A DNA stretch of 64,000 bases from Paenibacillus turicensis (GCF_017873435.1 NZ_JAGGKG010000008.1:124001-188000); one strand, 5' to 3'. Shown: positions 18,301 to 24,734, numbered from the stretch's first letter. Notes: generated from the letters alone by a model not told the origin. Numbers and translations are program-made.

Positions 18301-18612
18301 GCTGAAGATATAAACCTAAACACAATAGAACGAGAGAAGTTTATAAGGGATAATAATTTAGTATTTGAAACAAACTCTAGAAGTCCCTTAGAAACTTTAG
18401 ACGATTCTATTAAGAGACCTGGAAGTAAGGATACTGAAGCAAAAATACTAGAGGAAATAAGAAAACAACTAGGTAGTAGAAACAACGCTAAAGGTACAAT
18501 AGAATTGTTTACTGAAAAAAGTGTTTGTTCTAGCTGTCAACATGTTATTTTTCAATTTTTAGAGGATTTTCCTAATATTAATATAAATATATATTATAAT
18601 AATCCCCTATAA
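15349..18612 (+). CDS. VgrG-like spike fused to a C-terminal deaminase toxin (evolved VgrG)
   Basis: 1087 residues, GTG start overlapping the PAAR-like gene by 17 nt. Residues 1-290 are gpD/VgrG-like (VQYQETDWQFMKRLASRV), and about 290-370 form an OB-like fold (VSLEGKVVQRANNMVQVHLD). A beta-needle reaches about 480, then a charged linker and Ser/Gln-rich segment. Residues of about 637-810 form a hinge with hydrophobic helices (LLGLVLAPFSLGGSLTLTVLA) that may act in translocation. From about 845 to the end the base composition turns AT-rich and a toxin module appears: GRAEIKIEGVQSEMNAFSKW, then SKDTEAKILEEI with Glu1030, and SVCSSCQHVIFQF with Cys1060 and Cys1063. This is the layout of toxin deaminases of the BURPS668_1122/toxin-deaminase type, with a CxxC zinc pair and catalytic Glu; the target nucleic acid or base is unknown. 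The immunity gene follows. Confidence 0.88.
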   Translation: MISITNSFQGDGFELDFPFSIHAVRSFTIDRTFNAHTTCTLALVMSEEDAQQLMEKGSFIHTIQIRHNNKDKTQYWFSGGIAAVDIDMEDGISHVKVTGISRSHQMDVERRSRSFQNKQTTYSSLIEQLAKSYSQGAARNEATHPSAVIGELVVQYQETDWQFMKRLASRVGTMILPDITMDAPRIYFGVPDFSWGEKMEAYYYRYVNDHAKYLDYAAHTEESTSAIHPTDVAHYEVKSNNYHEVGSNVTFKGKSWVVTSAQITYEQGMLSYQHVLVDRSAFQRKSKMNQRIQGVSLEGKVVQRANNMVQVHLDIDNGFDEQSNWWFPYSPDGNNMVHAMPEEGARIKVYFPNGTEKGAMAVNSSRGKHEEMKGRTVFQKPSTKVFHMPGAAKMELGEDGVLFEKNTVRMRLDQANILVESDGVLYVHAENTMEMGNSNSMSKRIRMSAVEYIQFQTQSGNSAMKIWDNQVGIQSDKVNFHKVEMSLLDMLNEEDLKEMYIDSEASIEEMNLLSTKTYGFTHPGSISDKESAGIREGVRERVGKDPNASAKARARVEEWKPDLIEQRHKEYLYRTRKEEAQRAEQQSGTGTVVLGAAAAQSQSSGHQESVGSQGSTSRYISSKVSKAGNYLGKLMDMSRAGIEGKSGLENLAGAILNDMQLQKELSAKPDYYTKQLDDGGKYYARYTFLQFQVAPLMFWSDLQIAAGLLGLVLAPFSLGGSLTLTVLAVADIGLSVADIVIASKKKNDLMEGKLETDPTFLGMNQSVVNILGLASFAATIGVSLWKAANVGADARRVKALVEMDRIEDAKRLEQAAIRKRVEGNIAESEAVREARKSSGWKDYVNGLPSKGNKVYYIDSVKNLKNSADSDILKLLEKNEIFKFRNGDEIKSSDIRKLLTTTNNSDKSGIRNFTPLEAFNEARIRKLYKNETSYKEIIASSSETFKNNVEKVLTRKQKRGGNIGRAEIKIEGVQSEMNAFSKWQSAEDINLNTIEREKFIRDNNLVFETNSRSPLETLDDSIKRPGSKDTEAKILEEIRKQLGSRNNAKGTIELFTEKSVCSSCQHVIFQFLEDFPNININIYYNNPL

Positions 18613-18644
18613 TTATAAAATTGTATTAAAAAGGATGGTCAAAC

Positions 18645-19097
18645 ATGTATAAAGAGTATTTAGTATATTATGATTGTCAGTATATTCTAGTTGAACAAAT
18701 ATATGAATTTTTAAAACTAATAGGTATTTACTTAGATGCTACAAGTTTTATTGAAGAGTATGAAGAAAAACTTTTCCCTGATGATTCTCAAGATGAAAAG
18801 ATATATATTTTTCTAAATGAAAAAACACAAGAATTGTTGTATATTGACACATATATTCATCCTTCCGACACACTAGGAATGTATGGAATAGGATTTAGAT
18901 GTAAAAAGGAGAATTTTAGTAGAATTTTTGAAGCGTTCAAATTAGTTTTTGAAAGATATAATGAACGAGATGCAATTCATACAGAACTAAAAGATAACTG
19001 TTTGTATAATATTTGTCAAAGAGAATATCTTAATGAAGATGAAGTGCCTGGTGTATATAGGCTAAAACCTGTTGCGGTGGAGATGGTTTTGAAATAA
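18645..19097 (+). CDS. Probable immunity protein for the deaminase toxin
   Basis: 150 residues, acidic, without signal peptide. The ATG lies 32 nt after the toxin stop, with an AAGGATGG ribosome site. I do not recognise the family; it is rich in aromatic and acidic residues (YKEYLVYYDCQYILVEQIYEF, EEYEEKLFPDDSQDEKIY). Its position right after the toxin and before a strong terminator, and its matching AT-rich composition, make it the cognate antitoxin of the deaminase domain. It should act in the cytoplasm. The pairing is inference from order. Confidence 0.75.
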   Translation: MYKEYLVYYDCQYILVEQIYEFLKLIGIYLDATSFIEEYEEKLFPDDSQDEKIYIFLNEKTQELLYIDTYIHPSDTLGMYGIGFRCKKENFSRIFEAFKLVFERYNERDAIHTELKDNCLYNICQREYLNEDEVPGVYRLKPVAVEMVLK

Positions 19098-19123
19098 AAG
19101 TTATAAATTAATTTTAATATACT

Positions 19124-19160
19124 AAAAGCTTACTCTGTTTAATAGAGGTAAGCTTTTTTT
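19124..19160 (+). terminator. Rho-independent terminator closing the injection-system cluster
   Basis: AAAAGCTTACTCT (19124-19136) pairs with AGAGGTAAGCTTTT after a short loop, with one bulged base, followed by a T-run to 19160. It lies 27 nt after the deaminase immunity gene and likely ends the whole transcript. Confidence 0.88.
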
Positions 19161-19228
19161 GATAATTTAATAAAGTAGAATAAAAGCTTGCTCTGAAGCA
19201 TACTTAAGTTGAAAAAAGCACTATATTT

Positions 19229-19354
19229 AGGGTAGGGATTGAGGGCGAAAGTAGGCTAGAAAACCTAGCTGGAGCCATCCTTAATGAAATGCAACTACAA
19301 GAGGAACTCTTAGCAAAACCAAATTTTACTAAGCAATTGGATGTATCCTGGTAA
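19229..19354 (+). pseudogene. Remnant of a VgrG-toxin hinge region
   Basis: The translated frame reads GIEGESRLENLAGAILNEMQ and continues to KQLDVSW-stop. It matches residues of about 639-680 of the toxin spike at 15349 (GIEGKSGLENLAGAILNDMQ) nearly position by position. There is no start codon or upstream spike, so this is an orphan fragment of a second toxin spike, truncated at both ends. Nucleotide similarity to 17265-17380 is obvious by eye. It marks the junction where alternative toxin ends were or can be exchanged. Confidence 0.85.
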
Positions 19355-19507
19355 GTTGAAGATCATTATGGTTATGATGATATAATAGCTTCAACACTAA
19401 CATCAACTCAAAGACAAATAATTTTTGAGTATCAATTTTTAGGTTGGCTTCCTGAAAATGAAAAGAATAAATTATTTGTAGAGAACTACTTTAATACTCA
19501 GGATTAA
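19355..19507 (+). pseudogene. Stray 50-codon protein tail, unknown family
   Basis: An open frame without start codon follows the hinge remnant and reads VEDHYGYDDIIASTLTSTQR to VENYFNTQD-stop. Composition is like the neighbouring immunity genes. It is probably the 3' end of a lost toxin or immunity gene. I cannot identify it. Confidence 0.45.
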
Positions 19508-19575
19508 TAAATTAGCAGAATTACATAATTAAGACAAACTTTTGGGAGATTTTCTCCATAAATTAAGAATATCCA

Positions 19576-19594
19576 GTGTTGAATGTATCACATT
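19576..19594. repeat. Perfect 8-bp inverted repeat with 3-nt loop
   Basis: TTGAATGT and ACATTCAA around the loop ATC form a tight hairpin in the debris between gene fragments. There is no adjacent T-run or gene start. It may be a relic of a mobile element or a repeat of no function. Confidence 0.35.
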
Positions 19595-19639
19595 CAAACA
19601 TTGAGAGATAAAATATAACTTAGAATTACAGTACAAGCA

Positions 19640-19682
19640 AAGACCTATTTCACTCTGAATGATAAATGAGATAAGTCTTTTT
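19640..19682 (+). terminator. Terminator-like hairpin in the cassette debris
   Basis: AAGAC-TAT-TCA pairs, with single mismatches, to TGA-ATA-GTCTT followed by a T-run. It probably ended a now lost immunity gene upstream of the Ntox15 fragment. Confidence 0.55.
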
Positions 19683-19920
19683 CACAATCACGAAGCATAT
19701 CAACGACTATCGAACGGCTGCACTTCACAACCCTGATCAGATTCCAGGTGGATATGCATCTAAAGTAGATGATATGGGGGATAAAAGAATAAATTCATCT
19801 ATTGGATCTCAGTGGAAAACAAATATTAAGGAGTTAGATAAGAGAATTCGAGATTTATATAAAAATATGACTGTTGAACAAAGAAAAACAACTTATTTAA
19901 ATATCAAGTTATTAGAATAA
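19675..19920 (+). pseudogene. C-terminal fragment of an Ntox15-type nuclease toxin (Tde1-like)
   Basis: An 81-codon frame without start begins at a stop codon and contains YRTAALHNPDQIPGGYASKV, then MGDKRINSSIGSQWK and a terminal YLNIKLLE. HNPDQI.GG is the signature of the Ntox15 polymorphic toxin family (HxxD nuclease motif), the family of the Agrobacterium Tde1 DNase. The N-terminal half of the domain and any delivery domain are missing, so it cannot be made as a functional toxin from here unless recombined onto a spike. A Tdi1-like immunity gene follows 22 nt later, which supports the identification. Confidence 0.8.
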
Positions 19921-19942
19921 AATATGTTATGGAGGGATTAGA

Positions 19943-20484
19943 TTGAGTATATTTAGTGATTTTAATCCCGAAAATCAAATTCCTAAAGAAACCATTGGGA
20001 AGTATAGTGGTCGTGTTCCTGATGAAATAATAGAGGTTTGGAAGGAATATGGTGCAGGAAGTTTATAAAAGGATATCTTAAAGTTATAAATCCAGATGAT
20101 TTTACAGAAATCTTAGAAGATAGCTATGTGCGAAGTCAGGTAGCAATTCCTGTATTTACAACGGCATTAGGTGATATTTTAGTATGGGAAGATGGATATA
20201 TAACAATTTTAAAATTTAGAAAGAGTGAAGTAGACATTGTCTGCAAGGGTGGTAAACATTTCTTCAATAATTTAAATGAAAACTATTTTTTGACTAAAAA
20301 ACTAGAATGGAATCCTTATCCTGAAGCAGTGATACAGTATGGTACGCCTGCATATGATGAATGTTTTGGTTATGTCCCGTTACTTGGCTTAGGTGGAACA
20401 GAGAGTGTAGAAAAATTAAAAAAAGTGAAACTGATTGAACATATCCAAATTATTACTCATTTTATGGGTATGCTTGAATATTAG
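19943..20484 (+). pseudogene. Frameshifted Tdi1-like immunity gene (GAD-like plus DUF1851)
   Basis: TTG start after GGAGGG. The first frame gives 41 residues (IFSDFNPENQIPKETIGKYS ... EVWKEYGAGSL) and stops at 20066-20068. The other frame resumes at GAGS-FIKGYLKVINPDDF and runs to MGMLEY. One missing T in the run at 20062-20064 explains the break. Joined, the protein of about 180 residues has a GAD-like N-terminus and a DUF1851 C-terminus (PVFTTALGDILVWED, FGYVPLLGLGG), the architecture of the T6SS immunity protein Tdi1. It follows an Ntox15 fragment, the toxin class neutralised by Tdi1. Whether the frameshift is real or a sequencing error in a homopolymer cannot be decided here. Confidence 0.82.
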
Positions 20485-20603
20485 CTTAGATAAAAGCCAG
20501 ACTGTCTTAATTTGATGCGCTCATAATCGATGTAAGCAAAAAATGAACAGCAATGAGATTGTATTGTAGATGCTGCCTCCTTTGAGAACAAACAAGCATA
20601 TGG
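20275..20603 (+). repeat. Direct repeat, copy A (3' end of Tdi1-like gene plus spacer)
   Basis: This stretch shares clear nucleotide similarity with 21235-21465: AACTATTTTTTGA.TAAAAA, ATATGATGAATGTTTTGG, TTAATTTGATG, GATTGTATTGTAGATG.C and GAACAAACAAGCATA occur in the same order in both. Copy A is the longer and contains coding sequence. Each copy ends just before a different immunity gene. Confidence 0.8.
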
Positions 20604-20613
20604 ATGGAATAAA

Positions 20614-21094
20614 ATGATGAAAATTGATTGGCAGTTTGCTGATGAAAAAGTAAGTAGAGAACAAGTTGAGGGAGTAGCACGAGAAATAGGTGTTAGCTTT
20701 TCTTTGGATTATATAGAATGTGCAGTAATTAATCATGGTGCTAATGTAGAGCCTGAGGCTTTTAATATTAGAAATAGGGAAAAGGTTTTTGGATCTCTCC
20801 TGTCATTTGATGAATCAAGTCCAGACTATTTTTTAAAGGTTTATGAAAACTATATTGCCAACAGGAGTAATTCCCTTTGCATTTGATCCAGCAGGGAACT
20901 TAATTTGTTTTGACTATAAAAACAATGAAGGTAGCCCCGTTGTTGTGTTTTGGGAGCATGAAGGGGCTTGGGAGAAGTTTATGCTCATGCAGGAAGAGGG
21001 GTTATCAAAAGAACAAGTCGAAAATAGAGCACGAGATAATGTGTTTTTTGTAGCTAATTCATTTACTGAATGTCTGGAAAAATTACATGATTAA
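20614..21094 (+). pseudogene. Frameshifted SUKH (SMI1/KNR4-type) immunity gene
   Basis: Two overlapping frames together make one SUKH-family protein. The N-terminal part (20614-20886) reads IDWQFADEKVSREQVEGVA ... FGSLLSFDESS. The C-terminal part (frame of 20843-21094) contains LPTGVIPFAFDPAGNLICFD and SPVVVFWEHEGAWE, the diagnostic SUKH core. The frame changes near 20855-20862. SUKH proteins neutralise diverse nuclease toxins. No cognate toxin is left here. A sequencing error is possible but this is the second frameshift in neighbouring immunity genes. Confidence 0.8.
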
Positions 21095-21234
21095 ATAAAT
21101 CAGTCTTCCAGAAAACTTCTTATAATAGTAGTGTAAGAATAAAAGGGGATTTTATGGTTAGCTTACCATAAATCAACCCTTTGATTCTTCTTGGGGCTTA
21201 TTTCGCTAAATTAATTTTTATATGAGGAAAGGTA

Positions 21235-21465
21235 AATGGAAACTATTTTTTGATTAAAAAACTAGATTGCAATCCCTACCCCGATGCAGTAACACAGTTG
21301 GCATGCTCGCATATGATGAATGTTTTGGAGATGCTTAAATATTATCCTAGATAAAGAGGGACAGTTTTAATTTGATGACCTGGCATCCAAATGGATGATA
21401 GTAAAAAGGAATAACAATGGGACTGCATTGTAGATGACGGCTCCTTTGTGAACAAACAAGCATAG
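21235..21465 (+). repeat. Direct repeat, copy B (decayed duplicate of Tdi1 3' end plus spacer)
   Basis: Shorter and degenerate version of 20275-20603, with an internal deletion of most of the last part of the Tdi1 coding sequence (the tail MGMLEY is reduced to GDA-stop). The trailing spacer is best conserved and leads into the next immunity gene at 21482. It points to duplication or stepwise insertion of immunity cassettes through a shared spacer. Confidence 0.78.
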
Positions 21466-21481
21466 AACAGGAGAGAATACT

Positions 21482-21886
21482 ATGGATCATTCAGCTTATA
21501 GTCAATGGGTTGAACAAAAAGTAAATGAACTATTGCATTCAAAGATTAAAAACGATAATGATTATGACATAGAAGTAATAAGAGAATATCTAATTTTTTC
21601 TCAAAATAGCAATACAGGAGAAGCCTTAATTGATTTTTTTAAAGTAAATAATAATGATGATCGTTTATGTAAAGTAGTAATTGAAATTTTATTAGATGAA
21701 AGTGAGGACTATTCAAATGATGCCAGATACGCAGCGGCTAAAATCATACCTATTTTTAATCCTAATATATTAAAAAAGTATAAGAAACAATTACTGTATG
21801 CTCAAAGTTATAAATTGAGAAGCTTGCGACCATTTTCCGACAGTAATATCCCAAGTTGGCTAGACGGAGAATCAGCAGGTGAGTAA
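21482..21886 (+). CDS. Candidate orphan immunity protein, unknown family
   Basis: 134 residues with an ACAGGAGAG ribosome site 8-10 nt before the ATG. It is acidic, helical and without signal peptide or membrane segment. A central HEAT/ARM-like feel (VVIEILLDESEDYSNDARYAAAKIIPIFN) suggests a helical-repeat immunity protein, loosely like Imm30-type proteins, but I cannot name it. It lies downstream of the same spacer sequence that precedes the SUKH gene and shares its AT-rich composition, so it is most likely another immunity gene kept against a toxin of kin. It is the only intact one of the three in this stretch. Confidence 0.65.
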   Translation: MDHSAYSQWVEQKVNELLHSKIKNDNDYDIEVIREYLIFSQNSNTGEALIDFFKVNNNDDRLCKVVIEILLDESEDYSNDARYAAAKIIPIFNPNILKKYKKQLLYAQSYKLRSLRPFSDSNIPSWLDGESAGE

Positions 21887-22096
21887 AAACATTTTAAAAA
21901 TCCTCCCTTCCTCTACATGAAATTCACCAAAATTCCGCCTAAAATACCGCACAAAACCTCGTTGCTAATTCCTGTTGTTATCCCATTCATGAGATGAATA
22001 CCCGATATGTAGGAACTAGGATTTCATACCTTTAACTCCTAAATTTCCTCTCTCCCCTTGCATCCCTCACTACTATGTATTACAATATAGACAACA

Positions 22097-22117
22097 CTAT
22101 TTTGCATTGCAAGATAG
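22097..22117. promoter_or_regulatory. Dyad operator upstream of the PadR gene
   Basis: Arms CTAT-x-TTGCA (22097-22106) and TGCAA-x-ATAG (22108-22117) are perfect inverted copies around a central T at 22107. The site is 23 nt before the padR-like start codon, typical of an autoregulatory operator. A PadR protein is the obvious candidate ligand (inference). Confidence 0.6.
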
Positions 22118-22139
22118 CTCCTAATTGAGGTGAATGACA

Positions 22140-22475
22140 TTGATTCCATCCCAGATGCTTAAAGGAACACTAGAGGGCTGTATTCTTAAAGTGATCAGCT
22201 TTACAGAAACGTATGGCTACGAAATCTCTCAGCAATTGCAGGCATATGGCTTTGTAGATATTTCTGAGGGAACAATTTATCCACTATTATTACGTCTTGA
22301 GAAAAATGGGTTAATCTCAGCGCAATATCGACAATCCGCAGTAGGACCTAAACGTAAATATTTTTCCATTACCCCTGCGGGAGAGGTAGAGCTGGAATTA
22401 TTTTTAGGACATTGGCAGGAATTACAGCAAGCCGTTAATAATTTGTTTCAGATTGGAGGACAACAAGATGTATAA
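22140..22475 (+). CDS. PadR family transcriptional regulator
   Basis: I choose the TTG at 22140, 8 nt after GAGGTG; this gives the family-typical opening IPSQMLKGTLEGCILKVIS. The upstream ATG at 22134 is too close to the box. About 111 residues with the PadR winged helix: YGYEISQQLQAYGFVDISEG, TIYPLLLRLEKNGLI and the wing GPKRKYFSITPAGE. PadR proteins repress their own operon and adjacent membrane protein genes until a ligand binds. The downstream gene overlaps by 8 nt. A perfect dyad lies just upstream. Confidence 0.92.
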   Translation: MIPSQMLKGTLEGCILKVISFTETYGYEISQQLQAYGFVDISEGTIYPLLLRLEKNGLISAQYRQSAVGPKRKYFSITPAGEVELELFLGHWQELQQAVNNLFQIGGQQDV

Positions 22476-23142
22476 GGAAACGAAGGAGCTTAGAAAGCTG
22501 AACAACAAGCTAGATAAAAAGCTAACACCTGAAAATAACAAGGTGTTAACGGATATTATTGTTTACTTACGTGGGGCTAAAATTTCGGAATATAATCAGG
22601 AGCTTATTCGACAGGACTTACTGGAAATGGTATTGTCTGCACAAGAGCGTGGGGAGGATATCGCATCCGTCATTGGAGAGGACTATAAAAGCTTCGCTGA
22701 TAATATTGTAGCAAATGTTCCAAAGCTAACCTGGAAGGATCGAATGATAGAGCTGTTGGATATTATTTTATTATCTTCCTCTATTTTAGGTCTAATATTT
22801 TTAGTAACATCTAAGGATACTTTTTCAATTGTTCGGAATTGGTTTGCAGGTGAGCCTACTAAGTACAGTATCTCTATCTCATTGGGGGCATTAATTGCTT
22901 ATGGACTAATTATCATCTGTTCGATTCTTCTCATTCATTTAGTGACTAAAACGTCTTTTGATTATTCAAGCAAACGTAATATTATCAGAATTGCCCTCCT
23001 AGATGTGGTGTTTGTGGCTGTTACTGTATTGCTGGCATGGGTAGGAAGAAATACAGTTTTTACCCTTCATTTTGCTATCGTGTGTAGTTTGGTTGTCGTT
23101 TTATTTGTTTCACATAAGGTTTTGGAACGATACTGTAAATAA
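22468..23142 (+). CDS. DUF1048/HAAS-like domain membrane protein
   Basis: I choose the ATG at 22468 with GGAGG 7 nt upstream, giving 224 residues; it overlaps the PadR stop by 8 nt. Residues 1-90 are a charged helical domain (YKETKELRKLNNKLDKKL, DIIVYLRGAKISEYNQELI, DLLEMVLSAQERGEDI) of the DUF1048/HAAS kind that habitually accompanies PadR. Four or five hydrophobic segments follow from about residue 100. Such PadR-HAAS pairs are thought to couple a membrane process to transcription, but the process is unknown. A terminator follows. Confidence 0.75.
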   Translation: MYKETKELRKLNNKLDKKLTPENNKVLTDIIVYLRGAKISEYNQELIRQDLLEMVLSAQERGEDIASVIGEDYKSFADNIVANVPKLTWKDRMIELLDIILLSSSILGLIFLVTSKDTFSIVRNWFAGEPTKYSISISLGALIAYGLIIICSILLIHLVTKTSFDYSSKRNIIRIALLDVVFVAVTVLLAWVGRNTVFTLHFAIVCSLVVVLFVSHKVLERYCK

Positions 23143-23184
23143 AGTGTTAATTAAATAAAGTCAGCATATTAAACAAAATGAATC

Positions 23185-23226
23185 AAGCCCACTGTGTTCA
23201 GAAATCAACATAGTTGGGCTTTTTTA
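23185..23226 (+). terminator. Rho-independent terminator
   Basis: AAGCCCA-TGTGTT pairs with AACATA-TTGGGCTT (one mismatch), followed by six T. It ends the PadR operon; it may also serve the convergent malic enzyme gene on the other strand. Confidence 0.88.
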
Positions 23227-23285
23227 GATGATTTTTAGATCATGGTCATTATGCTTTCTTGTTGAACTTATCGGTGTAGCACTGA

Positions 23286-24467
23286 TCAAATCTTCGTTAT
23301 GGGATCCACTTTTGCTACCCCTGTGCGCACAGCCGCTTCAATTACAGCCTTACGAATGTAATCAACCACATTAGGATCAAATGCATTTGGAATAATGTAC
23401 TCCGCATTACGCTTCTCATCCGAAACGGCAGAGGCAATTGCCTGTGCCGCAGCGAGCTTCATTTCATCATTAATATCACTTGCGCCACAATCCAATGCAG
23501 CTCTAAAAATGCCAGGGAAGCACAACACGTTATTAATTTGGTTGGGGAAATCGGAACGTCCCGTCGCCATAATTTTTACATAAGGTGCTGCTAGGGCAGG
23601 GTCAATTTCTGGCACTGGATTGGCCATTGCAAATACGATCGGGTCTTGTGCCATTTGCTTCACATCTTCAACGGTGAGTACATTTGGTGCGGAAACACCA
23701 ATGAAAATATCAGCGCCTTTAATGCAGTCAGATAAGGTTCCCTTTTCTAAATTCGGATTGCTGATGTTTGCAAATTCTGTCCAATGTGGCTGCGAATACG
23801 TCTCCAGTCGGTTAATCGCACCAGCACGATCAACACCAATTAAATTAACTGCGCCTGCCTTCAATAGCATTTTAGAGATGGAAATCCCTGCTGCGCCGCA
23901 GCCGTTTACGACAATTTTAACGTCTTCTATTTTTTTCTCTACGACTTTGAGCGCATTAAGGATACCTGCCAACACAACGATGGCTGTTCCATGCTGATCA
24001 TCGTGAAAGACGGTAATATCTAATTCTTCTCTCAGTCTACGTTCAATTTCAAAGCAACGTGGAGAGGCAATATCCTCAAGATTGATCCCGCCAAATGAAG
24101 GCGCAATGGCTTTAATCGTCGCAATAATTTCCTCTGTATCCTTGGTGTCTAGACAAATCGGCACCGCATTCACATTAGCAAAACGCTTAAATAAAGCTGC
24201 TTTCCCTTCCATCACAGGCATAGCGGCTTTAGGCCCGATGTCACCAAGTCCAAGCACTGCTGTGCCGTCGCTAACAATTGCTACCGTATTTTGCTTTATG
24301 GTATATTCATATGCTTTGCTGTCATCCTCTGCAATGGCTTGGCATACTTTTGCTACGCCAGGCGTATACACCTTAGCTAAATCCTCCATCGTTTCAATGG
24401 GATGCTTTAGTGTTGTCTCCATTTTTCCGCCTAAATGCAGCTTCATGATTTCATCAATGTTGCTCAT
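23286..24467 (-). CDS. NAD(P)-dependent malic enzyme
   Basis: Oxidative decarboxylation of malate to pyruvate with reduction of NAD(P). The start is the ATG at 24467 preceded by AGGAGGCACAAT; the frame extends 18 codons further upstream without a ribosome site. 393 residues is the length of the short bacterial class (YtsJ-like). Diagnostic segments: VYTPGVAKVCQAI, LGLGDIGPKAAMPVMEGKA, SFGGINLEDIASPRCFEIE, VFHDDQHGTAIVVLAG and the Rossmann VVNGCGAAGISIS. Divergent from pdp. Cofactor preference cannot be read from sequence by eye. Confidence 0.95.
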   Translation of the reverse strand: MSNIDEIMKLHLGGKMETTLKHPIETMEDLAKVYTPGVAKVCQAIAEDDSKAYEYTIKQNTVAIVSDGTAVLGLGDIGPKAAMPVMEGKAALFKRFANVNAVPICLDTKDTEEIIATIKAIAPSFGGINLEDIASPRCFEIERRLREELDITVFHDDQHGTAIVVLAGILNALKVVEKKIEDVKIVVNGCGAAGISISKMLLKAGAVNLIGVDRAGAINRLETYSQPHWTEFANISNPNLEKGTLSDCIKGADIFIGVSAPNVLTVEDVKQMAQDPIVFAMANPVPEIDPALAAPYVKIMATGRSDFPNQINNVLCFPGIFRAALDCGASDINDEMKLAAAQAIASAVSDEKRNAEYIIPNAFDPNVVDYIRKAVIEAAVRTGVAKVDPITKI

Positions 24468-24734
24468 TATTGTGCCTCCTAGTTCATAGTTAGAATGTAG
24501 ATTTTTCCGAATATGTATCAATCATAGATCACTTAATGTTCGTCTTTTTGAGTAATCGCTCAGTTATGCTTGATTAAAACATATTCTATCGTAAATGGAA
24601 AGTACTAATGTTCTTTTCACAGTGTAGTTTTAGCTTTCATATTCATATTTTGCATAAATTTAGAAACCCAATTATAATCGTCATGAATAGATGAATAATA
24701 AAATTCCACTTTCCCTATAAAGGAGAATGTACAC

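Noticed and set aside
1..18612. Inducible prophage or R-type tailocin
   Set aside because: No holin, endolysin, tape-measure, capsid or integrase gene is visible, and FHA, PP2C and PAAR-like/evolved VgrG genes are typical of secretion-type contractile systems. The unseen upstream part leaves a small doubt.
19556..19700. Insertion sequence in the cassette debris
   Set aside because: A hairpin and AT-rich filler are present, but no transposase fragment or terminal repeats with target duplication could be found.
23620..24489. Two plus-strand open frames of 125 and 135 codons inside the malic enzyme gene
   Set aside because: Opposite strand of a well-conserved enzyme, low-complexity translations and no ribosome site.
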